The notes under the pieces: model-generated
What the model was told of the DNA's origin: nothing
The model's database searches: none
The model's input: the letters and a program-made list of their open reading frames with translations, nothing else
Made by a program: the position numbers and the translations under genes
Shown here: piece by piece, positions 1 to 12,777 of the stretch
Position numbering within the stretch: position 1 is the stretch's first letter
How the letters are laid out: the number at the start of each line of letters is the position of its first letter
NCBI GenBank assembly: GCA_016490735.1
Contig: JAEMWC010001233.1
Location: forward strand, 58,501-122,500
Source of the DNA: Pachyseris speciosa
Lineage: Eukaryota > Cnidaria > Anthozoa > Scleractinia > Pachyseridae
DNA length: 64,000 nucleotides
Direction of reading: 5' to 3'

Positions 1-627
1 TCTAAGGGTGGTGATAAGTCTAATAACCATTCGCTATCAGTTCTGTCAGTCGTACACTGTATGTGTTTTTCTTCTATCTGACAAAATATATTTGCGTGTA
101 CCAAAAAGGTTCACAAACAAAGAAGTTAAAGGGTGGGCATGGGTAAAACTAAACAACTTAGCACTTAAAATTAGAACTATGTGGCGCCAATATGACGGTG
201 GGAGAGGCCAGGTAAAGAAATGAACCAGACTCCCCATGCAACTATGTATGTTAAATATTCTTCAGAAATGTTGAAATGGCAATACTCACAACATCGATAT
301 CATACTTGAAAATTAAAAACTAAAGTGAAGATGTGTGGCATTTAACGTTGAGAGTTGTACTTGTGAAGCAAAGAAATATCAGGGGTCGGCATAAAATCTT
401 CCTCAGTTGAGAGGTTTTCTTGCTCGTGAGTAGAAAAAATCAAAACAGGAGCATTTTGGCGCGCCCATAGTTTGAGTTGTAGCATTTTGCTCACTTCACA
501 TGAAGCTGAGAACCTTCCTCTTCAATGAACATGTATTATGCTAGACTTGATGTGTAGATACATTTCCACCATAATTTAATTCTAATGACTGTTACAGAGG
601 AAGAAGTTAAGCTGATTGTTTCATTAC

Positions 628-1046
628 CTGTCACTTCACCCAGTATGTTGTATGCCCATGTATGTTGTCCATTATTGGTCTTAATCTGAAGCCTGCGCTG
701 AAAGACAGCGTTCTCGTGTTCTAGCTAGGTTACTTTGGTTATTCGCAATGTTGAATATTCATTTGTGCTATCAACTCTGAATCGATTTTGGTAATCATCC
801 CTGCTGTATATAGTAGGGTGTTCATTCGAAATAATTCCAATATCGTTTGGCTGTTTATTTCCATCACCAATGGCAAAAATGACAAACTCTATATGTTGCC
901 CTTCCAACAGAGCGTAATTCCACGTTAGGGATAATTAGTAGTTCCATTCAGCACTTGAATGACAGCAGTGCAAATGTTAGCTGCACCAGTACCAGGGACG
1001 GCTTGGTTCCAGGCTGGAGGAGGAGAAGTCCACATGAATATAGCAC
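628..1046 (-). pseudogene. Broken inverted copy of the N-terminal Ig-like receptor exon
   Basis: Read on the minus strand, this block matches the intact exon at 15921-16316: it opens with MWTSPPPAWNQ and has RFRVDSTNEYSTL where the intact copy has RFSIDSTSEYSTL. The acceptor (AG just above 1046) and donor (GTAATG just below 628) are still present. It is not functional as it stands: there is a frameshift near 925-935, an in-frame stop at 725-727, and the strand-F cysteine (YQC in the intact copy) is Arg. I see no other receptor exon on the minus strand nearby. It is a decayed, inverted duplicate of the first Ig exon of the array. Confidence 0.75.
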
Positions 1047-1164
1047 CTGAAAGGCATTATATGTTGTTAATTAGTTTCAGTTGGTCTTGGCTTTCTAAGT
1101 CTGCAAGAAAAAAATAAGATAAAGGACTACTCCAGTCAACTACCTACTCGATGGTTATTTCCTA

Positions 1165-1900
1165 CACGTCGCGTAGAATTCCCGGTCACATCCGGGGCTT
1201 TAATAGGCTAAAGCCGCATTTGAGCCATGTGGTGATCTTTAAAATATGGCGGAATTGTAAGATTTTAACGACTTTAAGTGGATCTTTGTCTGTTTTTGCG
1301 TTTGGTTCGTAGCGATTTCTAAATGGGTACCACCGGAATTGAGATGAGGAGAAACATGTATTATATTCAAATATTCAAGATCTTACCTTAGATAAACACC
1401 AGGTTATCGGATCGCTCTGTTTTTTTTCCGCTAAAAATCAAGCTCAATCTCGCCATTTCAGTATGGAGAAGCACCTTCGAGGACTTTCATCGAAGGATTA
1501 AGGCCAAAGTTAGCTGAGAATCCGAAGGGTACCAGTGGAAACGCTGATGTCTATAGTATACTTTCAAAGCCATCACAGCCTTTCAGTCCGAGGAATATGA
1601 TAAAAACTGATTTTTTGTTTTCCTTTGCATTTAGCCTGAGTCCGTCAGGGGAGGTCCGCGCGAAGAAAACTTTCAGAAAACTTGTTGTAAAGTCGTAAAC
1701 AATTTTTCACGGGTCGCCATCTTTCTTGTTTTTCAAGGTCATTATACCATGTAAGACTCCATGTATTGTCCTTTGCCTCATGTATGTTTCATTTAGTGAT
1801 GTCACGGTGAAAAACGGCAAAAAAAAAAAAAACCTGACCCCCACCCCGACGGGAAATTTTTTTTTGACCGCACTGGATAGGGAATTCTACGCGACGAGTA
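1165..1900. mobile_element. Possible non-autonomous DNA element with 16-bp inverted ends
   Basis: GTCGCGTAGAATTCCC near 1168 is the exact reverse complement of GGGAATTCTACGCGAC near 1880-1895. The interior is about 700 bp and has no recognisable coding sequence. No clear target duplication was seen, so the pairing could be between two separate repeats. Confidence 0.35.
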
Positions 1901-4900
1901 CGAGAACAATACAAGGGAAAGTTATGAAGATAAACGCTATACATTTCCCAGATTCCGTTAAGGAACGCATTTCATTGAGCGATCTACTTGCTTCCCACTA
2001 AAGGTACCGACGTTCCGAAACTAAAGTACAGTCAGTTGAAAACTTGTTCAGTAGCCCGGCTAATTACCACTTGAGGTAAAAAAAAAAATGCCAAAGTGCT
2101 ATGGAAACTGAGCACCAAAAGTTAATAATACACAGTCCATTGTTTCAATATGCTACTTGTGGGATTGCAGATTTTTTTACTCTTGCAATCGTTAGAACAC
2201 ATTGCACTCTTACACTACCTTTTTTCATACAGTTAGCAGTTGGCTAATGCCTTTAACTGCTATCAACAGATTAAACGGCAAGAATTGAAGTCATCCAAAT
2301 TTGTTCTTGTCTATAGTTAACAAGAAATGGGAAGATACCTTATCCTGCTAGTTTTCATACTGAGTTAGCGGTTGACTCGTGCCTTTAAATAACTGACAAA
2401 CAAACGACAACAATTGGCGGCGTCCCAACAGTGTAACCCTTTATTGTTCTTGTCTATAGTCAACAAGAAATACAGAGGGAGATACGAAGCAAGGCTTTCC
2501 AAGAAGTCGCTTTCTAAATTTTCAGTTAGGGCATTCGCTCTGCTATACAAAATTCTAGTTCAAGCGCATGCACCATCAATGTATTTTAATAGAACTCTAT
2601 TTTAATGGAACTGATTGTCCACTGCGAAACACGCGCGCTGTTATCATGTGGAAAATTATTTTGTAGAAGGTTCCGCTTCCGAGTTTTTAACCTGCCTGTT
2701 GTATAAATATTTCAGCAGATACGATATTACTCTTATTGTAGCATCTGTGATGTCAATCTCTAGCATGTCAAGGCTAACTCATTCTTGGGTTAAGACCCCC
2801 CGCGATGTTAAAACTAACCTTGTATAACAGCAACGTTTGAACTCCCTGGGTTGCCAGAAATTCAAAACAGAAGTATTTTAGTAGCTTTAGCATCCTTAAG
2901 GGGAAATATACCTGAATGCTACATTTTTGTCACTTTTTAACCTTTAAACCTTATTATCTTCTCGAGATTTCATGCCATCCAGAAACACCCATCATAGTTT
3001 TGTAGCACACAACCCCATAAATATCTCAGAATTTTTGGGTGATTTTTACAGTATTAGTGAGGAAGAAGAGAAGGTGGGAGGGGAGAGTGATTGTAAGGAA
3101 TGGTGAGAAAAATGAAGATTTTAAGGTGATTAAAAATTAAATTTGGAGGTTAAAAATTAATGGACAAACACCAAACAGTTCGTCCTCAACCTGACATGCA
3201 CTCGTGTTGTAGTGGACAGTCTGAGTGTTTGTGTATGCCTTATTTTCCCTTTTTACTTTCTTCACCAAATCACTTCTTATTTCATCAACATCCAGACGTG
3301 AATATGCTGGTCACGTGTTCAATGACGTCATAATGGTGCTCTGAAAGACTTTACAAATGGGGTAAGGACGGTTCATTGTAACTAGAAACTAAATGCGTTC
3401 TCCTGTTTGCTTTTTCAGATAGACGCAACATCTATCCTAAACGGGGTAACATCTTATTTTATTAAAAAGATGTTAGATGTTTCAAAAGTCACGTGACCTC
3501 TTTTGTTTACTAATTCTTTAATTAAAAATCAAGGTCAACCATTCAGGACAGATTCACATATAGAATAATCACACAGTCATAAAAACGTTGCTTCTTAATA
3601 GACATTGTATGCAAAGAAAAGTCGTTCAAGGTCACGTGATTTAAGCTTTGAAAACTTAAAGCCAAAAACACATTAAGGTTATTAAGATTATCAAGTTTTA
3701 TATATAACACTGCCAAGTTTGATGTTCTTTCGATAAAAGTCTGGGCAGCTATGGCTGTCATTGGATGTTTTCGTGAATTTGGCCTGAACCATGCCTTAAC
3801 ATGCTTGAGGATATTGAGCAAGGTTAAGAACAAAAGAATATTATTTCCTGTGTATGTTAGAACACACTAATGCCTACGCTATGCGTACACTATTGGGTCT
3901 CTTTAACGACTACTTTCTGGACGCCTCGCACCTTTCTATTGCTGTGGCTAGTAACTCGCATTAGAAATATTCAAAGTCAATTTTGACCATTTACAGATTT
4001 GGGGGCCAAAAATTCTGTTAATGTTTAAAAACATTCTAGATCATTTTCGTGGAATCATTCCAAATTATCTTTGTTATGGCTAGACATAACAAGCTGCGCT
4101 TAATTTGGTAGACTAGTCAGCTGGAATATTATCAGCTTAGAATTGTCGCAACTTTTAAGATATGTATGAATTACGTCTGCCTTCCGTTCAACAAATATTA
4201 ATAGAAAACAGAGGTAGCGCTGAGCTTCTTAACAAAGTTTCTCGAAGAAAAAGTAATTATACACAATTAATTAAGGTCTTGCCACAGGAGAATGACAACT
4301 GTGCTCCGCGTTTAATGACTCTTTTTAAGAGTAAACAAGCTCTAAAGTACCCATTAATCTTACCTTTCAGCTAGAAGAAATCAGACATGCATAAAAAATA
4401 AACAACTTAGCACTTAAAATTAGCAACCAATATATTAACTGTGCCAATGACATGTCCTGGTGTGTGAATACAGGCACTTGAGAAAAGCAGTTTTGACAAG
4501 CCTAAGGTTTTAGTAATCGTTATTCTGCCAAGCAATGACATAGGTCACGCTGCGATCATATATTAAAACGCTTCTGTAATTTAGGGTGTGTTCCTTTCGG
4601 AGAATCCATAAAACAGATTTTTGATCCGAGATTCACCAGATTTCACGACCGAATGGAACACAAAATGCGAAAAAGGATTGTTTGCCTACGGAAACCTCGT
4701 ACTTGGCGAGGTATGTGATGATAGTATTGGGAACATAATGGGTTATTCAAATACCGACCATTGCGTCCTGGGGTAACTAATGTGCAAATCTGCGAGCCGG
4801 AGCCTCGAGCTTTCCTCGTGTGTCTGTCTTACACTTTTAGCCTTTTCTTCTTTTAGATAAAGCCCCAGGACAATTTCTAGCTTGCGGTTATCGAGATGAT

Positions 4901-5479
4901 GGTGTCTTCGATCGGGCCGATCAATTTGCACAGTATTTAAGCAGTGTATGTTAGAGAAATCTTTTCCTGTGGCAGGAAATCAATACAATAAATACAAATA
5001 AGAAGGAATGTGCTTGTCGGTAAATATATAACAGATTGGTAGTTAAACACAAGACAAACAAAACTGAGCTGGTGATACAGTCATAGCCAGCAATAATTAT
5101 TCGAAAAATTCGTGGCCCGCAGTACAGCCTTTCAGCGTCCATCCCTAAAAGGCCAAGTTTTCGGCCCAAGATGGCTTCCAAAACAAAGGCGATGGATCCG
5201 GCGAAGAAATTTTCTGCTCTTTGAAAAAGAAGGCTGTGACGAGAGTCTTTTCGCTTCATGGAAAACAATTTGGATAGTTTGGTAGACTTTTGGAAGGAGA
5301 GCCTGACTTTTATTGTCATGAAGCTTAACATCGCAGAACGTTTTAGAAGTCACTGAGAAGTCGGCACCACGAAAACAGGACTGAAAATACAGCAATGAAA
5401 AGAAGGCAAGTTACTCAAGAATATTTAAAGGGCCATGTCGGTAGGTCACACAAATCCAGTAATAAATACTAATAATTAC
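1901..5479. other. Gene-free stretch
   Basis: AT-rich DNA with no exon-like block that I can support on either strand. Open frames here (for example 3543-3833 minus and 4951-5331 minus) lack recognisable motifs. Several TCACGTG palindromes lie between 3310 and 3640, and poly-A/T runs occur throughout. Confidence 0.5.
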
Positions 5480-5549
5480 ATTATGCCCCTTTTTGGATTT
5501 TTTTGACGGGAATCTTTTGGGGCTCGCAAAAAGAGGCTCGAGGCTCCGA

Positions 5550-5910
5550 CTCGCAGAATAGCCCTCCCCTAAGTTTCGTTGTGCAGTAAAATGGATCAGA
5601 TCTGTTATTAGTCGAATGTTTTCGCCAAATAAATCTCCTTTTCAAATAACCAGTTTGTGCGTTATTAATAATAGACGGTAAGACTTTTTGGAATCTTATG
5701 GCAAGAGCTTTAGTGCCAATCTTGTAATCCACGTTTAATAGCGAGATAGGTCGCCAGTTTTTAAGAAAAGATAATTTATTATTCTTTTTTGGAATGAGTC
5801 TAATAATACCTTGTCTTTGAGAAATCAATAGTTGACCATTTGAAAATCCGTAGTTGAAACTGTCAATCATTGTGCTGCTCAACTGATTCCAGAAGAAGAT
5901 ATGGAATTCA
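5550..5910 (-). mobile_element. Fragment of an L1/Tx1-type LINE reverse transcriptase
   Basis: The minus strand encodes the start of a non-LTR reverse transcriptase palm: QGIIRLIPKK, then LKNWRPISLLNVDYKI and KVLPSIINNAQTGYL. These are the conserved RT blocks 1-2 of L1-like elements. The frame then shifts (GENIRLITDLI-like residues occur in another frame) and homology ends near 5550. Only about 120 codons of a protein normally near 1,000 remain, so this is a dead, truncated copy. Confidence 0.8.
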
Positions 5911-6009
5911 GCTGTCCCTGGAATCCGGTGTTACTAGACTGCGGATTGCAGACCACGAAACCTGCGTAACCTCCGGAACTTCCGGAACCTGCGGAGCCTA
6001 TATTTTTGT

Positions 6010-6014
6010 CAAAA

Positions 6015-6045
<31 letters not shown>

Positions 6046-6112
6046 ATTAATCAATCAATCAATCAATCAACCAATCAAAACAAAACAAAACAAAACAAAA
6101 CAAAACAAAAAC
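6010..6112. repeat. Compound microsatellite (AAAT)n-(AATC)n-(AAAAC)n
   Basis: Consecutive runs of AAATA units, then AATC units, then AAAAC units are directly visible. Confidence 0.95.
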
Positions 6113-6778
6113 AGAAACAAAAAACAAGAAGAAGAAGTGATTTTTTAAAACATTTAACTATAAAAAAACTGCGATAAAATACTTTTTACAAACATTGAGA
6201 AAATTTTTCAATGCAAACCGACGACGTTTCGATGTAGAACTCCCGTCAATTACAAAGGGAATAATGTGTCACGTGATAACAATGTTCCTTAAACAAAGAG
6301 TTTCGCACGAATGGAGTCAGTCTGCGTGTTGGAGCTGGGGTTTCGTTCGTTTATAGAAAGTATCTCGTAGATGAGGCAATCAAATTTTATTTTAAAAAAG
6401 TAGTTTAATAAAAAATAGAATAATAATAAAAACCTTAACATTGTTCGAAATTTCTTTTTCGGGTACAAAGAAAAGAGAAATGTTTTAATCATCAATGACA
6501 TCCGACTAGACGTACATCCACCCCGGGATATACATGTATGCGATCAACTGGGCCGAGTCACATGGTATCAAGTCTCTTCCCCAACAAATATGGCGGAATT
6601 TCTTATGTAAAGTAAAATAGTTCTCGTTAACAAAGGAACACATGTTCTTTCAAGAGTGGTTCCTCAGTAGGAGTAAATGTTCCCTATTGAAATTACTACA
6701 CATTTCACGAGGACCTATTAGGTGTTTCAAATACTGATAAACTCAAATATTCATGACAGTGCCCGCTATTTAACAAAT

Positions 6779-6951
6779 CGAATGTGGTTTAGCGTTGTCT
6801 ATACTCTTATCGACAACGATATTCGTCATCACAGTGGTCAAAATGTTGTGGACTTACGAGGCGCAGCCGAGTGAGTCCACAGCAAATTTTGACCGCTGAG
6901 ATGATGAACGTCGTTGTCGATAAGAGTATAGACAACGCTAAACCACATTCG
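6779..6951. repeat. Long near-perfect palindrome (MITE-like)
   Basis: The left arm begins CGAATGTGGTTTAGCGTTGT and the right arm ends with its reverse complement; arms of about 80 bp meet near 6864. A degenerate part of the arm (GCGTTGTCTAGAGTCTTATCG) recurs at 7046. This is typical of a small non-autonomous DNA transposon. Confidence 0.8.
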
Positions 6952-7895
6952 GTTTATTTTTTACCACAATATCAGCGTCAAAGATAATTTTAATTTAAGA
7001 GCGTGAGCAGAAAAAAGGCACTGCGCGATACATTGATGCGAGCAGCGTTGTCTAGAGTCTTATCGCAACGGCAAATTAGCCAATCAGATTGCGAGATTCA
7101 GGCTAGCAATTGTGGTAAAATTTGCATTAGAATTATACGGTTATTTCAGCTGTTGAGTTGAGGTTTGAAAAATTGTCGCTAAAATACCAAAATCGTTTTT
7201 GGTTTGAGTTTCTTTTGAATGTTATTATGGCTGTTACAATGATGAAAAAATGATGATCTTTATGTTAGTAAATAAATGTTGCGTTTACGTATATGATGCA
7301 AGCGTATTCAAGCGCAAGCCCAACATTATCGCTTTAAACGCACCATTAACTGGCCACCTAAATCTGCTCATCTCAACGGGTGCGAAGATTCCAGATAAAT
7401 GCGTTGTTTTGAAGGGGCTGTTGATCCTCAGAAACGCATGAGGAGAACAAAGTCCAGTCGCTGAGGGTGGCAATGCAATACTCTATCGCAGTTCTGATCT
7501 ACTGGTAACCCTTGGCCCAGTATTACGTGGATCAGAGAAAGTACAGGGGAAACTTTTTCATATGACCAGACACTTTTCATAGAATAATATGCTATTAAGA
7601 GAAATGAACCTGGCAGTTACGTGAACAAGGCTTGAAACGGCATTGGAAGGCATTGGGAGGCATTGTCCAGAAAGAAATGTTTGATAACCTGCACAACTGA
7701 TGTGCAACACAGTTTAATTAAGTAGGTTCTTAGCATCATTAAGGTTGACTCGATTTATTTCAGACCACAACTTCAAGAGTTTTTTTATACTCAAATACCT
7801 CTCTACGAATTCTCAGTCCTGAAGATACTTGATCCTTGATCAGGTTTGACCCATATTCTCTAATTTACGCCACTGTTATTTTCTATTTCCTGTAG
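6952..7895. other. Gene-free stretch before the decayed Ig exons
   Basis: Apart from the arm fragment near 7046 and an inverted TACCACAAT/ATTGTGGTA pair (about 6960 and 7112), nothing is recognisable. Confidence 0.4.
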
Positions 7896-8060
7896 ACCCT
7901 CGTGAAATTGTGTCTGTCCCTTTATCTCAAAAAGTGGTTGAAAACAGTAGCATAACCCTGTTTTGGTATGCCACTGGTAATCCACAACCAATTACTTGGA
8001 CTAACGAAGAAAGCAATACTGTACTCTTTATATCTGACACGCTTCGTCTGGGAAAGCCGA
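7896..8060 (+). pseudogene. Half Ig-domain exon, decayed receptor copy
   Basis: This runs from an acceptor (TTCCTGTAG) to a donor (GTGAGT) and is phase 1 at both ends, like the other Ig exons of the array. It reads REIVSVPLSQKVVENSS and then TGNPQPITWTNEESNTV, which is the front half of an I-set Ig domain. The strand-B cysteine is replaced by Trp (LFWYATG where LxCxATG is expected), and the half with the strand-F cysteine is not present downstream. Together with its broken neighbours this suggests a relic of an upstream paralogue. Confidence 0.6.
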
Positions 8061-8470
8061 GTGAGTAGAAATAGCGGAGCAGTCCCGGCTACTTCGCGAC
8101 TGCAATTTACATTGGAATTGCGAGATATTCTGCCGCCACAAACAACCCTGCCTCATTCTCTGCTTTCTGATTTCTCTTTTCTAATCTCACGAGCGTTCAA
8201 TACATCAGCTAAGAGCTACTTTGCTATAAAATGTATATTACTGTCATTTTTGAGTAACATGTTGTCGACGTTTCGACGTCCTCAATGAAACAGAAATCTT
8301 GTCTGTTTGATACCTTCTTAATAAATAAACCGGACAGAAGGATATTCAGGGTTTAAACGTTTGCAACTAAATCTTCCAATTAACGGAAGTATTTTGATGC
8401 AGTTGTATTATGAAGTGACATTTATTTCTCAGTGAACGGGATCTCTTTTAGCTGAATTAAAGTTCTACAG

Positions 8471-8715
8471 TCGAACTATGTTCTACTCCACGGGTCATCG
8501 AGGGTGATAAAGCAACACTTCATTGTAAGGCTACTTGTTACTCATCACCGAATATTACATGGATAAGAACAAGCACTGGCCAGGGGAACTTCTTTCTCAT
8601 AATGAGGTCCTTAATATTGAAGCTATCAAAAGGAACGACTCTGGAAGCTATGAGTGCCTTGCTTGGAATGACAATGGAAATAACGGAACAAAGATATGCA
8701 CAATTAATGTACACT
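8471..8715 (+). pseudogene. Ig-domain exon with a frameshift
   Basis: The block reads TPRVIEGDKATLHCKATC and SPNITWIRTSTG in one frame, then ELLSHNEVLNIEAIKRND and GSYECLAWNDNG in another. Both cysteines and the core Trp of an Ig domain are present, but the frame changes near 8580. Acceptor (TTCTACAG) and donor (GTAAGT) fit phase 1 at both ends. A sequencing error is possible, but the surrounding fossil exons favour a pseudogene. Confidence 0.65.
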
Positions 8716-8879
8716 GTAAGTTGAATTTCTGGGCTATCTAGATCTTTGGTTTCCTTGCTTCCCTTTTTATAAGTGTATCATTACTGACTCCTCGTCTTTT
8801 TACAGGTGCTATATATTAATGGAAATTTAGAAAGGACAGAATAGCGCATTTAGAAGCTTGGATAGATAGGTTGCTTTCT

Positions 8880-9086
8880 TCTTTTTTTTTTACAACTTTA
8901 TTGAAAACAAAATAACCCTTTAAACGTTAATTTACAACATTCAATAAAAAGTCACCAATCATATTTTACACCCATTGGACTAAGTTTACACAATAAAAGA
9001 GGAAGGAGAAAAGAGAAAAAAAAACTAAATAAAATGAAAGCCTGTCGGTCGCCAGTCATGATTAACTGTTGAATTGATTATTATTA

Positions 9087-9118
<32 letters not shown>

Positions 9119-9260
9119 TATTATTATTATTATTATTTTAACTTGCAATGCTTTTTTTATTAAGTGTATAATATAATATTGTATGTATTGTAAAAGAGAA
9201 AAAAAATACTAAATAAAATGAAAGCCTGTCGGTCGCCAGTCATGATTAACTGATAAATTG

Positions 9261-9293
<33 letters not shown>

Positions 9294-10760
9294 TTTTTAA
9301 CTTGCAATGCTCTTTTTATTAAGTGTATTATATAATATTGTATGTATTATATGATATTTACGTACATACGTACACTACACTACCACTTATACTTGCATTA
9401 CTTACAAAAGCCAAGAATAGAAAGGAAAAATACAATATTATAAAGACAGAAAAAATTTCCATTTGTTCCTGAATTCTTTGTCCTTATTAGAAATGACTGG
9501 CAGGTATTTCTCTAAATTTATTTTTTTACGCACAAGTGAGACGAAATCCTCAAATTGGTGCGTTATGGCATTTAAAGCGTTGACATATAAGAAATATTTA
9601 CCCAAAATAATGATAGTTGAGGGCTAAACAATAAGTGTGACAGCGAGTAATTCCGAACATTACCTCTAATTTTGACAGAAGCAGTTTCGTGTTACTATAG
9701 GTTGAATGCCATTTCTGGAACCTATTCCAAAATGAAGTTGCCTGCGTACAATGTATAAACAACTGCCACATGGTCTGACACTCAGAAGGACAAAAGAGGC
9801 TGGAGGGCGAGGCAATTTTCTTCATTTTGTACAACAAGCTATTCGTTGGTAAAATTCGGTGAATAATTTTATATTGGAACATCGTTAATTTAATTTCTTT
9901 TGTGGCTTTGAAAGATAAGAGGTAAATGTTATTTAAGTCATTCATCTCGATGCCGCACGCTAAAAGTTTTTTCTCAGCAGTGGGCGAAGGTAGATCTTCA
10001 AGGTTTAACAGCATTCCATATATTGTCTTGCATGTCAGTGAACCAATTGAGGTGGAAGGCGTAACTGGGTTTTCAGAACCTTCTTGCAATAGTTTCTTCC
10101 AAGTTTGGGGAATAGAAGAAAGAATGATATAATATTGTAAAAAACTACATTTTAGGTTGAATTTATTGCAAAAAGAGTTAAACGGAAGGAAACGGCCTTC
10201 ACAGGAGTCAAAAAGTTCCGAGATTTGTCTTACTTCTGCACGATACCAATGAGGAAAGTATACCATTTTCCTGTTCACAGTTATAAATCGGTTGTTCCAG
10301 ATTGTCTGTGAGAGAACCTCATTTTTATTTATGGGCGTGGCTGTTGCTATGTTTTGCCAGTAAAAAACAATTTGTTTGTAGAAGGCCGGAAGATGGTTGT
10401 CTAGGTCAAGGAGATTATAATCATAATTGCATTTAAACAATTCAGTTCCGCCAATACTGGCAAGGAGCAATTTTGGTATGTACTGCCATGGAGCATCCGA
10501 ATTAGAACATAACCGTTTAACCCAGTTTAACTTAGCGCCTTATCAAAGAGAGAAAAGTTCTTCATGTCCAGGCCACCAGCTGTTTTTTACTTGAACAGGG
10601 TAGTCTTTTTTTTACTTTGGCAGGTTTGTGATTCCAAATAAAATCGAAAGTGATCTTATTTACTTCTTTGCTGAAGTCTTTAGGCGTGTCCATGACGCTG
10701 CAGATAAAGACGAGTTTTAGAAAGGTCTCTTTGGGACCATATATGCAATGTTTTCTTTAA
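8880..10760 (-). mobile_element. L1/Tx1-type LINE, 3' part, decayed
   Basis: The longest open part (9598-10470, minus) is about 290 codons and matches the C-terminal end of ORF2 of L1-like elements: a TMFQYKIIHRILPTNSLLYK stretch followed by CPSECQTMWQLFIHC, the cysteine/histidine motif of this clade. Upstream (10480-10740, minus) more of the protein can be read (FIWNHKPAKVKK, KLNWVKRLCSNSDAPW) across frameshifts. Toward 8880 the minus strand ends in an A-rich tail. The reverse transcriptase core and endonuclease are absent, so it is a 5'-truncated dead copy lying between decayed Ig exons. Confidence 0.8.
9010..9355. repeat. Direct repeat of about 180 bp with (TTA)n cores
   Basis: The phrase AAAGCCTGTCGGTCGCCAGT starts both copies (about 9039 and 9221). 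Each is followed by a TTA/ATT microsatellite and the same ACTTGCAATGCTnTTTTTAT segment. The duplication lies in the 3' region of the LINE. Confidence 0.85.
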
Positions 10761-10946
10761 CGATCCTAATTTTTGAAAAAAAAATTTCTTTTCAGACGCT
10801 TCTAGATCGTATGTAAAATGCACTCCAAGCGCGTAATTAAATTAAGCTTTATTGCTGATCTTTTATTCATTTTCCAATCTCTTACCTTATAATATCTGCC
10901 TTATTTGTGCAAAGTCGTTTACTTTTAGTCCAATAATTTGCTGTAG

Positions 10947-11200
10947 AACTCCTGAGATTGATTCCGCCTCATCAGTTCAAGAAGTTGTGGAGGGAAACGG
11001 AACTGTCCTTTCCTGTATTGCCAATGGCAATCCACGTCCAAAAATTACATGGACCAAACGAGGAAGCTCAGCCGCAACCTCTACGTCACCAATCCTTATT
11101 CTACCAAACTTGACAAGAGAGGAAAATGGAACATTCCACAAATGCGTAGCGGAAAATGAACTTGGATCAAAAGAAAGGAATATTGGGATCATTGTACAGT
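10947..11200 (+). pseudogene. Intact-looking Ig exon in a decayed context
   Basis: The exon runs from acceptor CTGTAG to donor GTAAGT and ends in phase 1. It encodes a full I-set Ig domain: GNGTVLSCIANGNPRPKITW, a central PILILPNLTREENGTF, and CVAENELGS with the second cysteine. This exon has no lesion itself. It is listed as a probable pseudogene exon because its neighbours (7896-8060, 8471-8715, 11395-11580) are broken and two LINE remnants separate them. If an unseen upstream gene uses it, it would be a functional Ig exon. Confidence 0.55.
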
Positions 11201-11394
11201 GTAAGTATTGATTCAATTCATTCTGGCGTGATCATTACGTGACCACCGTTGTGTATAGAGTTTACATATGATAAATTTCCACATATTTAGTGAGTTGAAA
11301 ATAATTATGGAATACATGCCTCACTTTGAAGCTTTAAGCGAATACACTTGTTCATGAACGGCTGTTGCGTAGTGAAACAGTTACATTTCTTCAA

Positions 11395-11580
11395 GACGCA
11401 CCAAGTGTGACGATTCAAAAGTGCCCTTTTCCATTTACCGAGGGTAATTAATCTAACACCAGTTTTCAAGAACTGGAGAAGCAGTGTCACACAGTGAGGT
11501 CCTAGTCATTCCAGCTATCAGAAGGAATGAATCAGGCAGTTATGAGTATTGCATTGGTACCAACGACTCCAAGTCTTTTC
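11395..11580 (+). pseudogene. Ig exon remnant
   Basis: Reads EVLVIPAIRRNESGSYEYC, clearly related to EVLNIEAIKRNDSGSYEC in the 8471-8715 exon. The front half is scrambled by stops and frameshifts, and no donor follows in frame. It appears to be a duplicated and more decayed version of that exon. Confidence 0.6.
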
Positions 11581-11729
11581 TTCTGTTTTCTCATGGTTTT
11601 ATTAATCGGTGACGCTTGTTGCATTTTACAACGGATGTGGAAATAACTAAATAAATAAAATAATTATTACATATATTACTGTCACAGGCACACAGGGCAT
11701 CTCATTATTAAAGCAAATTTAAATGCTGC

Positions 11730-12603
11730 AAATAACACACTAATAACAGCCATGAAATAACACCTACAAAATGACATCAAATTTAATTTAAGTAGAACCT
11801 GGATGGTCCAAGACAAATTTCAGCTGAACGATGCTAAGACTGAGTTTCTTATTATAGGTACACGCGCACAGTTAAATAAGGTTATGATAAATGACTTGCA
11901 AGTAGGTGAGGTAATGGCTTCTGCTGTCCACTCGGTTAGAAATCTTGGTGTTTGGTTTGATGCAAACATGAATATGATCACACATATTAACAGCATATGT
12001 CAGGCTATTTATTACCATCTACACGACATCCGGCGTATCAGAAAGTATTTATCATATGACAATAGGAAGACCATTGTACAGGCTATTATAATGTCACGAT
12101 TAGACTACTGTAACGGTTTATTATACGGTACGCCCGCTGTTCATCTTGGTAAGCTGCAACGCCTGCAGAACGCGGCAGCTCGGCTGGTATGTACTGTATC
12201 CAGGTATAATAATATAACACCATCCCTGATCAACCTGCACTGGCTTCCGGTTACCCATAGAATAGAATTCAAGATAGCAATGCTAGTTCACAAATGTATT
12301 TACGGTGTCGCACCACAATATCTTTTAGACTTGATAAAAATCAAAGAGAGCTCGCGGTATCAGTTGAGATCACACCGGGGCATACTTCTAATGGACAATA
12401 CTTATAGAACAAAAAAGACACTAGGTGATAGGACGTTTGAAAATGCCGCGCCCAAAGTATGGAATCGACTCCCTTTAGAAATTAGACAATGTCAATCATT
12501 GAACACTTTTAAAGTTTTACTAAAGACACATCTTTTTAAATTAGCTTTTTATTAGCTCTCTTATTAACTCATTTTTATTTTTATTGCTTTCCGAAAATTG
12601 TAA

Positions 12604-12638
<35 letters not shown>

Positions 12639-12740
12639 CATTAATTGGATTAGCTATTTATTACTTTAAGATTTCAATGTTGTAATGCGCATTCGATCAT
12701 ATCTTTATTGCATGTTAGACTGCGCAATATAAGAAATAAA

Positions 12741-12777
<37 letters not shown>

